Of a stretch of 64,000 bases of DNA, positions 49,490-59,100 are shown piece after piece. Origin of the DNA: Candidatus Poseidoniaceae archaeon (GTDB taxonomy: Archaea > Thermoplasmatota > Poseidoniia > Poseidoniales > Poseidoniaceae); the NCBI GenBank assembly GCA_949372875.1, contig CASIAW010000001.1, positions 554,869-618,868 of the forward strand, written 5' to 3'. Under the pieces are notes generated by a model. That model had not been told where the DNA came from and made no database searches. It worked only from the letters and a program-made list of their open reading frames with translations. Each line of letters begins with the position of its first letter. The stretch's first letter is position 1. Both the position numbers and the translations under genes were made by a program.

Positions 49490-50575
49490 ATGCGCCGAAG
49501 ACCTGCCATCGTACTCGGTGCATCAGGCTTGGTAGGACAACGCATGCAGCAACGGCTTTCCAACCACCCTTGGTTCGAACTGAAAGCCGTTGGTGGCCGC
49601 CCTGAAAGTTCACAGAAGGCATTTGAAGAAATACCTTGGAGACTTGAGCAGGAGCGCCCAGCACTCCCGTCAGTACCCATACTCGACCTTTCCAGTGAAT
49701 CTTTCCTAGAAGAAATATTGAACTTGGGAATTGAGGTTGCTTTTTCCTGTTTGCCAAGTGAAGTTGCTGAATCAATTGAAGAACCCTTAGCGAAAATGGG
49801 AATTGCTGTCTTTTCAAACGCCAGTTTTAATCGAAGAAAAAAAGCGATACCGCTGGTAATCCCGGAAATTAACTCCGGTCATTTATCTGACTTTTCAACC
49901 TCGAAAGGACCAATTGCATGTGGGACTAATTGCACATTAATTCCGATGGCAACCCCCCTTGCAGCACTTCGTGATTTTGAGATTAACACCGTTCAGATGC
50001 GCAGTGAACAAGCACTCTCTGGCGCTGGTTGGAGGCTTTTATTCGACAAGAGTGTCGATGAGGGGAACCTCGATTCATCGATACCTGGCGAAGCTGAAAA
50101 AGTGGCTGAAGAATTTCTCCATGTCTTTGGGACCCTTCAAGACAGTATAGTTCAGCCTGCTGAATACGAACTTGACGTGAAGTGCGAGCGTGTTACTCGA
50201 AGGGATGGACACCAAGTTTTTGTTGAAGCAACTTTCATTCAGCCTCTCAGTTTAGAGAAAGTCATGGATGCTTTCAATTCCTTTCAATTCTCAGAAACCA
50301 CTTCGACCTGCCCCAGTGCGCCAATCCGTCCTCTGCACATTGTGGAGCAAATCGATGTGAATCACCACTTGTGGAGTGATGGTGAAACATTTTCCAATCA
50401 CCCACTGCCGAGTAAAAACCTGCAAACTGGTATGGCTGTGGTCATTGGGGATGTGAAACTCGTAGATGAATACACGTTGCGTTTTTCAGCCTACTCCCAC
50501 AACACCATCCGTGGAGCGGCTGGAGGTACACTGTTGCTTGCTGAACAAGCAGTGGTTGAAGGACGAATACGCTAA
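49490..50575 (+). CDS. asd: Aspartate-semialdehyde dehydrogenase
   Basis: AIVLGASGLVGQRMQQRL; GTNCTLIPMATPLAAL (catalytic Cys); SEQALSGAGW. Confidence 0.9.
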   Translation: MRRRPAIVLGASGLVGQRMQQRLSNHPWFELKAVGGRPESSQKAFEEIPWRLEQERPALPSVPILDLSSESFLEEILNLGIEVAFSCLPSEVAESIEEPLAKMGIAVFSNASFNRRKKAIPLVIPEINSGHLSDFSTSKGPIACGTNCTLIPMATPLAALRDFEINTVQMRSEQALSGAGWRLLFDKSVDEGNLDSSIPGEAEKVAEEFLHVFGTLQDSIVQPAEYELDVKCERVTRRDGHQVFVEATFIQPLSLEKVMDAFNSFQFSETTSTCPSAPIRPLHIVEQIDVNHHLWSDGETFSNHPLPSKNLQTGMAVVIGDVKLVDEYTLRFSAYSHNTIRGAAGGTLLLAEQAVVEGRIR

Positions 50576-50634
50576 TCCTCACGAAACAACAGTAGGCATA
50601 AAACCGGCGACGACACCCTCGGTTCGGTGCGGAC

Positions 50635-51741
50635 ATGGGTATTACTGCAATGATTCCAGACATGACCATTGGACAACTCGCTATTGAGGCGGAGTCGCGA
50701 TGGGGAGAAATATGGGATGAGAACGCTGCTCGTATGCTCGTTTTGGTTATCTGCCCTCGAAAGGAAAGGAAACTCTTGGAATTACACGGAGATATGGTCG
50801 AACACGGACAACCGGTTCTTACCGTATTCCACCGACCTCGGCAAGAAGCATCTCTGCTCGAACAACAAGGTTTCAATTCTCGCGATGCATCGTTCCAATT
50901 TGTAAATTTAGCAAGTCCAGACTTAGGACCTTGGATGCAGCACTTCATCTCCAATGAAAATTGGTTGCGCAGTTCTATTGAAATTTCATCGGTTCCATTT
51001 TCAATGGACTTACCATCTCAACGGCCCTTTGAAACAGAACGCATGCTTTGCTTCAGACACCCATCACTTCCCGCACTTGAGCGCTATTACCTGCCTTTCC
51101 CTCCGGCTTCAATACCGGGTAAGTGTTTTGTGAGTCTACCCCGACGCCAAGCAGCTGAATTCGCCCGTCAGCAAGCGGAAGTTCTCGGAGTTGGACGTCT
51201 TGAAAAGAAGGCTAAAATCACAGTTGTATCTCCAAGCGAAATGCCAGTAAGTGCGCCTCCGGTTGAAACTCAAACCGCTTCAAACATGGATGATATGATG
51301 ACTGACTTTTCTGCGAATATGCTTGATGGCATGACCAATGAAACAGAATCGGAGGAACAAGTTCACGTCGCATTACCAACACAAATGAAGGCTGAAGAAG
51401 TGGTAGAAGAATCACCAGAGCATGTGTTTGTCCCATTACCCCCCGGTGCACAACCCGATCCTGCACCTGTCCAATCTGTATCGACTGAGGCTCCTGCCGC
51501 ACCAGTCACACCGGCCGAACCATCCGGAAATAATGTTCCAATTCCAGAACCTGAACCAGAGCCTGAACCGGAAATGTCCAATGTCGAAAGAGAGTTTCGT
51601 GAACTGGTCACCGGTCTTCTCGCCGCAGGTGTAGATCCCAAAGATATGATGGATGATCCACGCTGGGAAGATTTGACTGAGCGTGCTGCTGCTGAAGGTT
51701 TTGAAACTTGGCCAGTGTTCTTACAATTAGCCGCAATGTAA
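50635..51741 (+). CDS. Hypothetical protein with acidic Pro/Glu linker
   Basis: 368 aa ORF in a compact + strand gene series; PEPEPEPEPE linker before a conserved-looking C-terminal helix region. Confidence 0.6.
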   Translation: MGITAMIPDMTIGQLAIEAESRWGEIWDENAARMLVLVICPRKERKLLELHGDMVEHGQPVLTVFHRPRQEASLLEQQGFNSRDASFQFVNLASPDLGPWMQHFISNENWLRSSIEISSVPFSMDLPSQRPFETERMLCFRHPSLPALERYYLPFPPASIPGKCFVSLPRRQAAEFARQQAEVLGVGRLEKKAKITVVSPSEMPVSAPPVETQTASNMDDMMTDFSANMLDGMTNETESEEQVHVALPTQMKAEEVVEESPEHVFVPLPPGAQPDPAPVQSVSTEAPAAPVTPAEPSGNNVPIPEPEPEPEPEMSNVEREFRELVTGLLAAGVDPKDMMDDPRWEDLTERAAAEGFETWPVFLQLAAM

Positions 51742-51790
51742 TGAGAAGGTTCAAGTTGATTCGACCAAAGGACAGTATGGAGGCACACAC

Positions 51791-52012
51791 ATGGGATTCT
51801 GTATCAGTTGCGGTCAACAACACCAAGATGGCATACGATTTTGTCGATTCTGCGGCAATCAGCAACCCGGTGAACAACTCCTTGCTCGTCTTCGACAAGA
51901 AGCCGAACAAATTCATTATCTTCGCCTCCAAGCGCAAGCATTGGCCCAGCAGCAACAGCAACAACAGCAGCAATATTCACAAAACCAGTATAATCAACAG
52001 CAACGCTGGTGA
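51791..52012 (+). CDS. Small zinc-ribbon protein with polyglutamine tail
   Basis: MGFCISCGQQHQDGIRFCRFCGNQQ...QQQQQQQQQYSQNQYNQQQRW; ATGA overlap with the next gene. Confidence 0.65.
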   Translation: MGFCISCGQQHQDGIRFCRFCGNQQPGEQLLARLRQEAEQIHYLRLQAQALAQQQQQQQQQYSQNQYNQQQRW

Positions 52013-52674
52013 TTGGTTTGCGCCCGAAACATCTCGCAATCGAATTGTCGAAACTGCAACCACACCCATGCACTTCTGTCGAACTTGAGCAATATGCAAC
52101 TGAGGGCGACCTAGCGGCTTACTGGATTCTTGGAATCGACCAAGTTGATGAAGTCGAAGGGAAACGTATCCTCGACATTGGAGCTGGAAACGGTATTCTC
52201 GGCTTTGGATGTTTGCTCATTGGAGCACAACATGTCACACTCGTTGAATCGGATTCTCAAGTCATGGAAACTCTTGAAGCAAATGCTGAACGTCTTTCCA
52301 CCCGTTGTGAAGGAACTGTTGAAATCATCCAAGAGCACGTTACTTCTCGTTCTGAAACACCATCACTTATCCCGGATATTATCGTCATGAATCCACCGTG
52401 GGGGGTGCAAACTGCAAAGGCAGACCGCCCGCTTTTGGAATATGCCTTTTCACTCGGTGCACCGGTAATTCACATTCTCCACAGTGCTCGTTCCAAACAT
52501 CTGCAAGCCCTTGGTCGGGATTTCGGTTACGAATCTGAAGCGATGCTTGAAACTGAGTTTCGACTTCCTCCAACCTACCTTCACCACACGAAAAAGAAGG
52601 CTTCAACCACCGTTCGATGCTGGCGCTTTCACCGACCTGGTGATGCGAAGTTACTCGAAGACGAGGACTCATAA
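52009..52674 (+). CDS. SAM-dependent methyltransferase (METTL5-like N6-adenine type)
   Basis: LEQYATEGDLAAYWIL; ILDIGAGNGILGFG; IIVMNPPWG. Confidence 0.85.
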   Translation: MIGLRPKHLAIELSKLQPHPCTSVELEQYATEGDLAAYWILGIDQVDEVEGKRILDIGAGNGILGFGCLLIGAQHVTLVESDSQVMETLEANAERLSTRCEGTVEIIQEHVTSRSETPSLIPDIIVMNPPWGVQTAKADRPLLEYAFSLGAPVIHILHSARSKHLQALGRDFGYESEAMLETEFRLPPTYLHHTKKKASTTVRCWRFHRPGDAKLLEDEDS

Positions 52675-52784
52675 CGCCATCGGCATGATATGAGGGGTTG
52701 AAAAGGGGTAAGCACACCCGTTCAAACAAGCGAAACAGCATGCGACCTACATCGGGCCATGTTTGTGCTAAAGGAATGAAAATT

Positions 52785-54206
52785 ATGACGCCGAGCCTCG
52801 TCACCCCCGGGACACATGTATCAACCTCAGCAGAATGCGAGGCTGGAGAAGGAACCATCGAAATCGATGGGAAGATTTTAGCAACAACAACGGGGATGTT
52901 TTCCATCGATGATGGAATGGCAACTGTTTCTGCTGGAAAGAAAATTGTCATGCCAGAAGTAGGCGACACCGTACTTTGCGAAATTGTCAAACTCAATGAA
53001 AAGAACGGTGAGGCACAAGTCATTTGTATCGAAGGAAAACCTGGCAGCGTGCTCCCTGAACACCTCTACGGACAATTCCACGTAACGGGAATTGTCGACC
53101 GCTATATGCACCAAACGGCAGATGCTGTCCGACGACGGGATGTCTGTCGAGCTGAAGTCAAAGAAACCAGTCCTGTCTTACGAATCAGTTTCCGAGACCG
53201 TGATGACTGTGGTGTTCTCCATGCGATTTGCCCATCTTGTGGCGATGTTCTTGGAGCAGACCTCGACGGAGATTGGAATGTTCGCTGCCCTACGTGTAAT
53301 TATCAATCCTATCGCGCTCTTGCCGACAATTATGGCGCAGGTTGGGAAGAACTCGACCAAGGTGCAAGTGTCCTCAACAACTCAGGAAAGCGGTGGGGTG
53401 GCGCTGCTGAAGCAATGTTCGCTAAAGGACCAGCTGGCCGTGCTACATTCATAGCCGCTGACGTTCGTGAAGATGGACGAGAGCGATCTTATTTCCGATT
53501 TGAAGGAGAAAGTGCAGGCAAAGGTCGCCGTCCACGAAATGCTCCTGGCTGCCGCCTATTCGTCGGAGGACTCCCTCGTGATGTCGGCACAGAAGAATTA
53601 CGTGCACTGTTTACCGAACACGGCGACATGACCGATTGTATTGTCCTCACCGATGATAACGGCGTGAACCGAGGCTTTGGGTTTGTCACCTATTCCGACA
53701 AATCACAGGCTGATGCCGCAATTGCAAAACTCAATGGTCACAAAATAAACGGCCGTAAAATTGGCGTTCGTGATGCGGACAGCGATGATAAGAAAGGCAA
53801 GAAAGAGAAAAGAAGCGACCCTGAGGGACTCAAACTCTACATTGGCAACCTTCCATTCAAAGCGACAGAAGAAAATATCAAAGCCATGTTTGATGGAATT
53901 GCTACCGTCAATGGACTGGTTATCGCCACCAGTGGAGATGGTAAACCCAAGGGCTTCGCATTTGCATTCATCAAGGAGATGGACAAGGGCGAAGAAATCG
54001 TTTCCAAACTCAACGGCTCTGAACTTCTCGGACGCCGAATCAAAGTCGACGTTTCTCAAGGCGGGAAGAAAGGTGGTTCTCGCGGACCAAAGCGTGAAGG
54101 TAACAACAATTCAGATGGCAAATCATCTCGAGAACTTCAAGCACTCCGTGAAGAACAAGAGGATGCAAAGAAGCGCCCTCGACGCCGCCGAGAGAAGAAG
54201 GATTGA
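52785..54206 (+). CDS. Exosome RNA-binding subunit Csl4 fused to two RRM domains
   Basis: MTPSLVTPGTHVSTSAECEAGEGTIEIDGKILATTTG (Csl4 N-domain), S1-like region, CPSCGDVL...CPTCN zinc ribbon, then two RRMs (LFVGGL/RGFGFVTY and LYIGNL/KGFAFAFI) and a basic tail. ORF track starts at 52698; ATG 52776 or 52785 preferred. Confidence 0.88.
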   Translation: MTPSLVTPGTHVSTSAECEAGEGTIEIDGKILATTTGMFSIDDGMATVSAGKKIVMPEVGDTVLCEIVKLNEKNGEAQVICIEGKPGSVLPEHLYGQFHVTGIVDRYMHQTADAVRRRDVCRAEVKETSPVLRISFRDRDDCGVLHAICPSCGDVLGADLDGDWNVRCPTCNYQSYRALADNYGAGWEELDQGASVLNNSGKRWGGAAEAMFAKGPAGRATFIAADVREDGRERSYFRFEGESAGKGRRPRNAPGCRLFVGGLPRDVGTEELRALFTEHGDMTDCIVLTDDNGVNRGFGFVTYSDKSQADAAIAKLNGHKINGRKIGVRDADSDDKKGKKEKRSDPEGLKLYIGNLPFKATEENIKAMFDGIATVNGLVIATSGDGKPKGFAFAFIKEMDKGEEIVSKLNGSELLGRRIKVDVSQGGKKGGSRGPKREGNNNSDGKSSRELQALREEQEDAKKRPRRRREKKD

Positions 54207-56011
54207 AGGCAACCGACTCGAGGTTAGCCATCATGGTCGAACAGTCATCTCCGAAATGGCTGGTTCTTGATGGCTATGAGGATGAACCCGCAGCATTCGG
54301 TGTTCCACCCTATGTTGGATTCCATATTCGCTACCTTTGTGGAGTTTTAGAACAAGCTAAAATCGATTATGAATACGTTACGATTGATCAATGGCGCGAC
54401 TCCATTAGAAAAAACGGAGACGATTGGGCACGTAATCGACTTTCATCTGTTCAAGGCATCGCATGCATTGCTGGAGCAGTTGTACCCGGACGTTATCTCC
54501 GAGGCACTCCTCTTTCGCTTAAGGAAACTCGAAACATTATCCGAGAACTGCCATCAAACATACCAGCTTTGTTTGGCGGCTGGGCGATTCGAGGTTGGAG
54601 GCAACAAGGATGGACACCCCTGCGAAAAAATCTCTTCTTAGCGGTTCAAGATACGGATGCAACCCTCAATACATACCTTGCTACGGGGGAATGGAAGCAT
54701 ACTCGCCGCACTGCTGAACAATGGACACAGTGGGCACAAGCAGGTGCTTTGAGTAAATCGGTAACCGAACACCCAGACCTTGGAACAGAAGATAAGCAAG
54801 GCCCACTCACCTATGAGGTCGAAGTGTACCAAGGCTGTGTACGATACAAGCGTGGGTGCAAATTTTGTATTGAACCGAAAAAAGGAGTTCCAATCTGGCG
54901 CACTCCTGAAGATATTATCGAAGAGGTTCGACGGGCACATGATGCAGGCGTACAACACGTACGGCTTGGTGGGATGACGGACACGTATACATACATGGCA
55001 GAAGGCGTCAAAGAACTCGAATATCCCATACCTAACCCGGAACCAATTGCTCAACTCTTGCATGGATTACGTGAAGATGAACGACTTGGAATTCTTCATA
55101 CGGATAACGGCAACCCGTCAATCATTGCTGAGAACCTCGAAGAATCTGAAGCGATTACTAAAACACTGGTCGAAACACTTTCTGATGGTGCTGTCCTTTC
55201 TTTTGGGCTTGAATCTGCAGATCCGTCTGTCCATGACGCTAATTGGCTCAATTGCGATCCTGCACAACTGAAGGCTGCGATTCGTTTGGTCAACAAATAT
55301 GGTAAAGAACGCGGTTCACGTGGTTTGCCCAAACTTTTACCCGGTCTCAATTTCATTGCTGGGCTTAATGGAGAAACCGAGGCCAGTTACCAAATGAATC
55401 TCGACTTACTGCATGAAATCCGTCGCGAAGGGCTTCTCCTACGCCGAATAAATATCAGGCAGGTTGAAGGCGAAGGCTTCCAAGAGATTCCTCAAAAGGA
55501 ATTTAACATGTTCAAAACAAATGTTCGCGATACAATCGATGGTCCCCTTCTCGAAGAATTATTCCCAATGGGTGGAATATTATCCGATGTGCATTGGGAG
55601 ACGCATGATGGACGAACACGATTAGCTGCGCACCAACAAGAAAGCCATACTGCGGAAACATGTCGCGGTAAAGCCGGTATTACATTCGGACGCCAAATTG
55701 GCGCTTATCCAATTTTAATTGGTGTAGAATACCACATTCCACTGGAATCTCAGTCTGATGTCGTCGTTACGGGCCACGGTGCACGTTCGATCACAGGGGT
55801 TGAAATCAACCTCGACCATGAAACAATGACTCAGAAGCATCTTGAGGCTATTCCAGGGATTGGAGAGAAAACAGCATGGCGCTTGATCAGTGAACGAGCG
55901 AAGCGAAAACGCAAGACAAGAGAGCTTGCAGCATTCGAGCATCCAGAAGACTGGTTTAAGGCTGCATCCGTTGATTGGAATGATGAATTTTCACTTTACA
56001 TTAAATCATGA
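54203..56011 (+). CDS. Radical SAM protein with C-terminal helix-hairpin-helix (COG1031-like)
   Basis: YQGCVRYKRGCKFCIEPKKG cluster motif; C-terminal LEAIPGIGEKTAWRLISERAKRK. Confidence 0.85.
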   Translation: MKATDSRLAIMVEQSSPKWLVLDGYEDEPAAFGVPPYVGFHIRYLCGVLEQAKIDYEYVTIDQWRDSIRKNGDDWARNRLSSVQGIACIAGAVVPGRYLRGTPLSLKETRNIIRELPSNIPALFGGWAIRGWRQQGWTPLRKNLFLAVQDTDATLNTYLATGEWKHTRRTAEQWTQWAQAGALSKSVTEHPDLGTEDKQGPLTYEVEVYQGCVRYKRGCKFCIEPKKGVPIWRTPEDIIEEVRRAHDAGVQHVRLGGMTDTYTYMAEGVKELEYPIPNPEPIAQLLHGLREDERLGILHTDNGNPSIIAENLEESEAITKTLVETLSDGAVLSFGLESADPSVHDANWLNCDPAQLKAAIRLVNKYGKERGSRGLPKLLPGLNFIAGLNGETEASYQMNLDLLHEIRREGLLLRRINIRQVEGEGFQEIPQKEFNMFKTNVRDTIDGPLLEELFPMGGILSDVHWETHDGRTRLAAHQQESHTAETCRGKAGITFGRQIGAYPILIGVEYHIPLESQSDVVVTGHGARSITGVEINLDHETMTQKHLEAIPGIGEKTAWRLISERAKRKRKTRELAAFEHPEDWFKAASVDWNDEFSLYIKS

Positions 56012-56104
56012 AGTAGTTTATGCGAGTGGCATAACACTTCATTCATTTCGCTTTAGGCCCGGGAAAGCCAAAAAATTTCGAGAAGGCATCATTAGCGTTT
56101 ACAC

Positions 56105-56110
56105 TTTAAA
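56105..56110 (+). promoter_or_regulatory. TATA-like element upstream of the 1395-aa surface protein
   Basis: acactttaaagtag; TTTAAA begins 27 nt before ATG 56132. Confidence 0.4.
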
Positions 56111-56131
56111 GTAGAGATACCTAGAACAAAC

Positions 56132-59100
56132 ATGCGAACCAAGAATGTTACTTCAATTGCCCTTCTGTTCATGCTAATGCTACTCGGACAAGCGATGACT
56201 GGCCACCTATACCAATATCCAGGAATGGATGGAGATGCATCTCTTGAATCAGAGAACATTGTCATGGCCTCAAACTCTACAGATACTGATGGTGACGGCG
56301 TATATGACGTAGACGATGCCTGTCCGAATGGAAACACAGGATGGACTTCTTCTTCAGCAACTGATTATGATGCTGATGGATGCCAGGATTCGAGTGAGGA
56401 CACTGATGATGATAACGACGGATTACTGGATGCAAACGACTGGTGCCCCACTGGAAGTCTAGGGTGGACTTCTTCTTCAGTAACTGATTATGATTCTGAC
56501 GGATGTCAAGATTCTACCGAAGATGTTGATGACGATAATGACGGCGTAATAGATGCGGACGACTCGTGCCCGAAAGGTGATTTGGGATGGATTTCAAGTT
56601 CGTCAACAGATGCTGATAGCGACGGATGCAGAGATTCTACCGAAGATCCTGATAACGGAGGAAACAGCGGTAACAATACTGGTAACAATACTGGGAACAA
56701 TACTGGAAATGATTCAGACGGAGATGGAATCTCTGATGCACTCGATGACTGTCCGAATGGAGACACAGGATGGACTTCTTCTTCAGCAACTGATTATGAT
56801 GCTGATGGATGCCAAGATTCGAGTGAGGACACTGATGATGATAACGACGGATTATCAGATGTAAATGACGACTGTGCCGTTGGAAACCTCGGATGGACTT
56901 CTTCTTCAGTAACTGATTATGATTCTGACGGATGTCAAGATTCTACCGAAGATGTTGATGACGATAATGACGGCGTAATAGATGCGGACGACTCGTGCCC
57001 GAAAGGTGATTTGGGATGGATTTCAAGCTCGTCAACAGACGCTGATAGCGACGGATGCAGAGATTCTACCGAAGATTTCGATACCCTTTCTTGGAGCACA
57101 CCGGTCTCACTCGACAGCACAGGTTGGGTCGGCTTGGACACCTCATTAGCGATTGATTCCAACGATCATCTGCATGTGACCTACCAGGACAACAGCAATG
57201 CAAATCTTGCATATGTGACCTATGATGGCTCCTCCTGGAGCACACCGATCACACTCGACAATAGAAACATCGTTGGCCAAGAGTCCTCATTAGCGATTGA
57301 TTCCAATGATAACCTCCACGTGACCTATTATGCCGACTATCCTTCTTACAGTCTTGAGTACATGACCTATGATGGCTCTTCTTGGAGCACACCGGTCTCG
57401 CTCGACAGCACAGATAACGTAGGCAGGGAGTCCTCATTAGCAATAGATTCCAACGATAACCTGCACGTGACCTATCGTGACGGCACCAATGCCAATCTTG
57501 AGTACATGACCTATGATGGCTCTTCTTGGAGCACACCGGTCACACTTGACAGCACAGATAACGTCGGCTGGCAATCCTCATTAGCGATTGATTCCAATGA
57601 TCACCTGCACGTGACCTATTATGATTACACCAATGGCAATCTTGAGTACATGACCCACAATGGCTCTTCTTGGACCACGCCTGTCTGCCTCGAGAGTACA
57701 GATAACGTCGGCTGGGACTCCTCGCTAGCTATTGATTCCAGCGATAATCTGCACGTGACCTATTTTGACACTTCGAATGGTAATCTTGAGTATATGACCC
57801 ATGATGGCTCTTCTTGGAGTTCATCTGTTTCACTCGACAGTACAGATGAAGTGGGCTGGGTTTCCTCATTAGCGATAGATTCCAATGATCATCTGCACGT
57901 GACCTATTATGACAACACCAGTAAAAATCTTGAGTACATGACACATGATGGCTCATCTTGGAGTACACCTGTTTCGCTCGACAGCACAGATAACGTCGGC
58001 TATGACTCCTCGCTAGCGATTGATTCCAATGATAACCTGCACGTGACCTACCATGACAACACCAATGGTAATCTTGAGTACATGACCTCCAGCAATAGCT
58101 CAGGTGGCAATGGAACTGCAAATAACACCGAATGCCTGATCTTCACGAATTTCAATTTTGATTACAATTACTCTGCTGCACCACAGGATTCCTTTAATTT
58201 AACAGCTAATTTAACCAACACCTGTGCAGAAAGCGTCCTGTATCCAAACACTGTTGTGGTTTTCGAACAACAAGGAATCAACATTACTCATTCAAGCCAT
58301 TGGCGATATGAAATAAATGGAGAGAATTCGAGTTACTCTGTATCATGGCAAGTATCTCGAGATTCCACCTTTGGTGAAGGCGAAATGGTAATTTTTGAAA
58401 TACATCCCTCAAGAGATAATTGCTATGAAAATTGCACTGAAAGTCAAAATTATAACTATACAGTAGAAATCCCATTCGGACTCTTCGACCTGAATTCGTG
58501 CTATACAATAGGAAACATCACCGATGACTATTCCGCTGATATGACCTCATTCAATTTGTCTGCTGATTTAATCACCGACTGCTCGATGGGTTATGGAGGA
58601 TTACTCCATTATCCATGGGCGGATTTAGAAGGAGATTTCATCAACGGGACATATGTTGGGTATGGTGCGTCTTTTTATGCAATGGGCCTGAATGATTCGA
58701 ATCCTGTCCAATGGTCAATTGCAGTCCCGTCAAACCTAACCAACGGTACTGTGATGACGTATTCACTCGCTCCAACATGTGCCTGGGTCACAATGTCACT
58801 TCTCTGGCCATCGGTGAATAACTATAATTCATACAATCAAAATTGTGATGATGTGGGTTTTGATGAAATGTATCATTCTGTGGTTGTAATCAATTCCAAC
58901 TTCGATGATGAAAACAACACCGGCGGCACCAATATCTCAGAGTCATCTGTATCCATCGATTGGATTTATGTCAACTCAAGTATGAGTGGCGTTCATGATG
59001 CTCAATTCTCGGTCGAACATAACGGCACATGGACTGCGTATTGGGGCATCACGAATCCAAACACGGCTCCTACCTTCCCAACATGGAATTCCACTACTGG

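Noticed and set aside
52385-53023. 212-aa minus-strand ORF
   Set aside because: Lies antisense across the methyltransferase 3' end and Csl4 5' end, both strongly supported by motifs.
54835-54880. Non-standard radical SAM cysteine spacing as a novelty
   Set aside because: Longer first spacing is compatible with the known COG1031-type family as far as I recall, so not treated as an anomaly by itself.
57089-58096. Regular repeats suggesting a CRISPR array
   Set aside because: 144-bp period, in-frame conserved protein repeats and no unique spacers; coding repeats.
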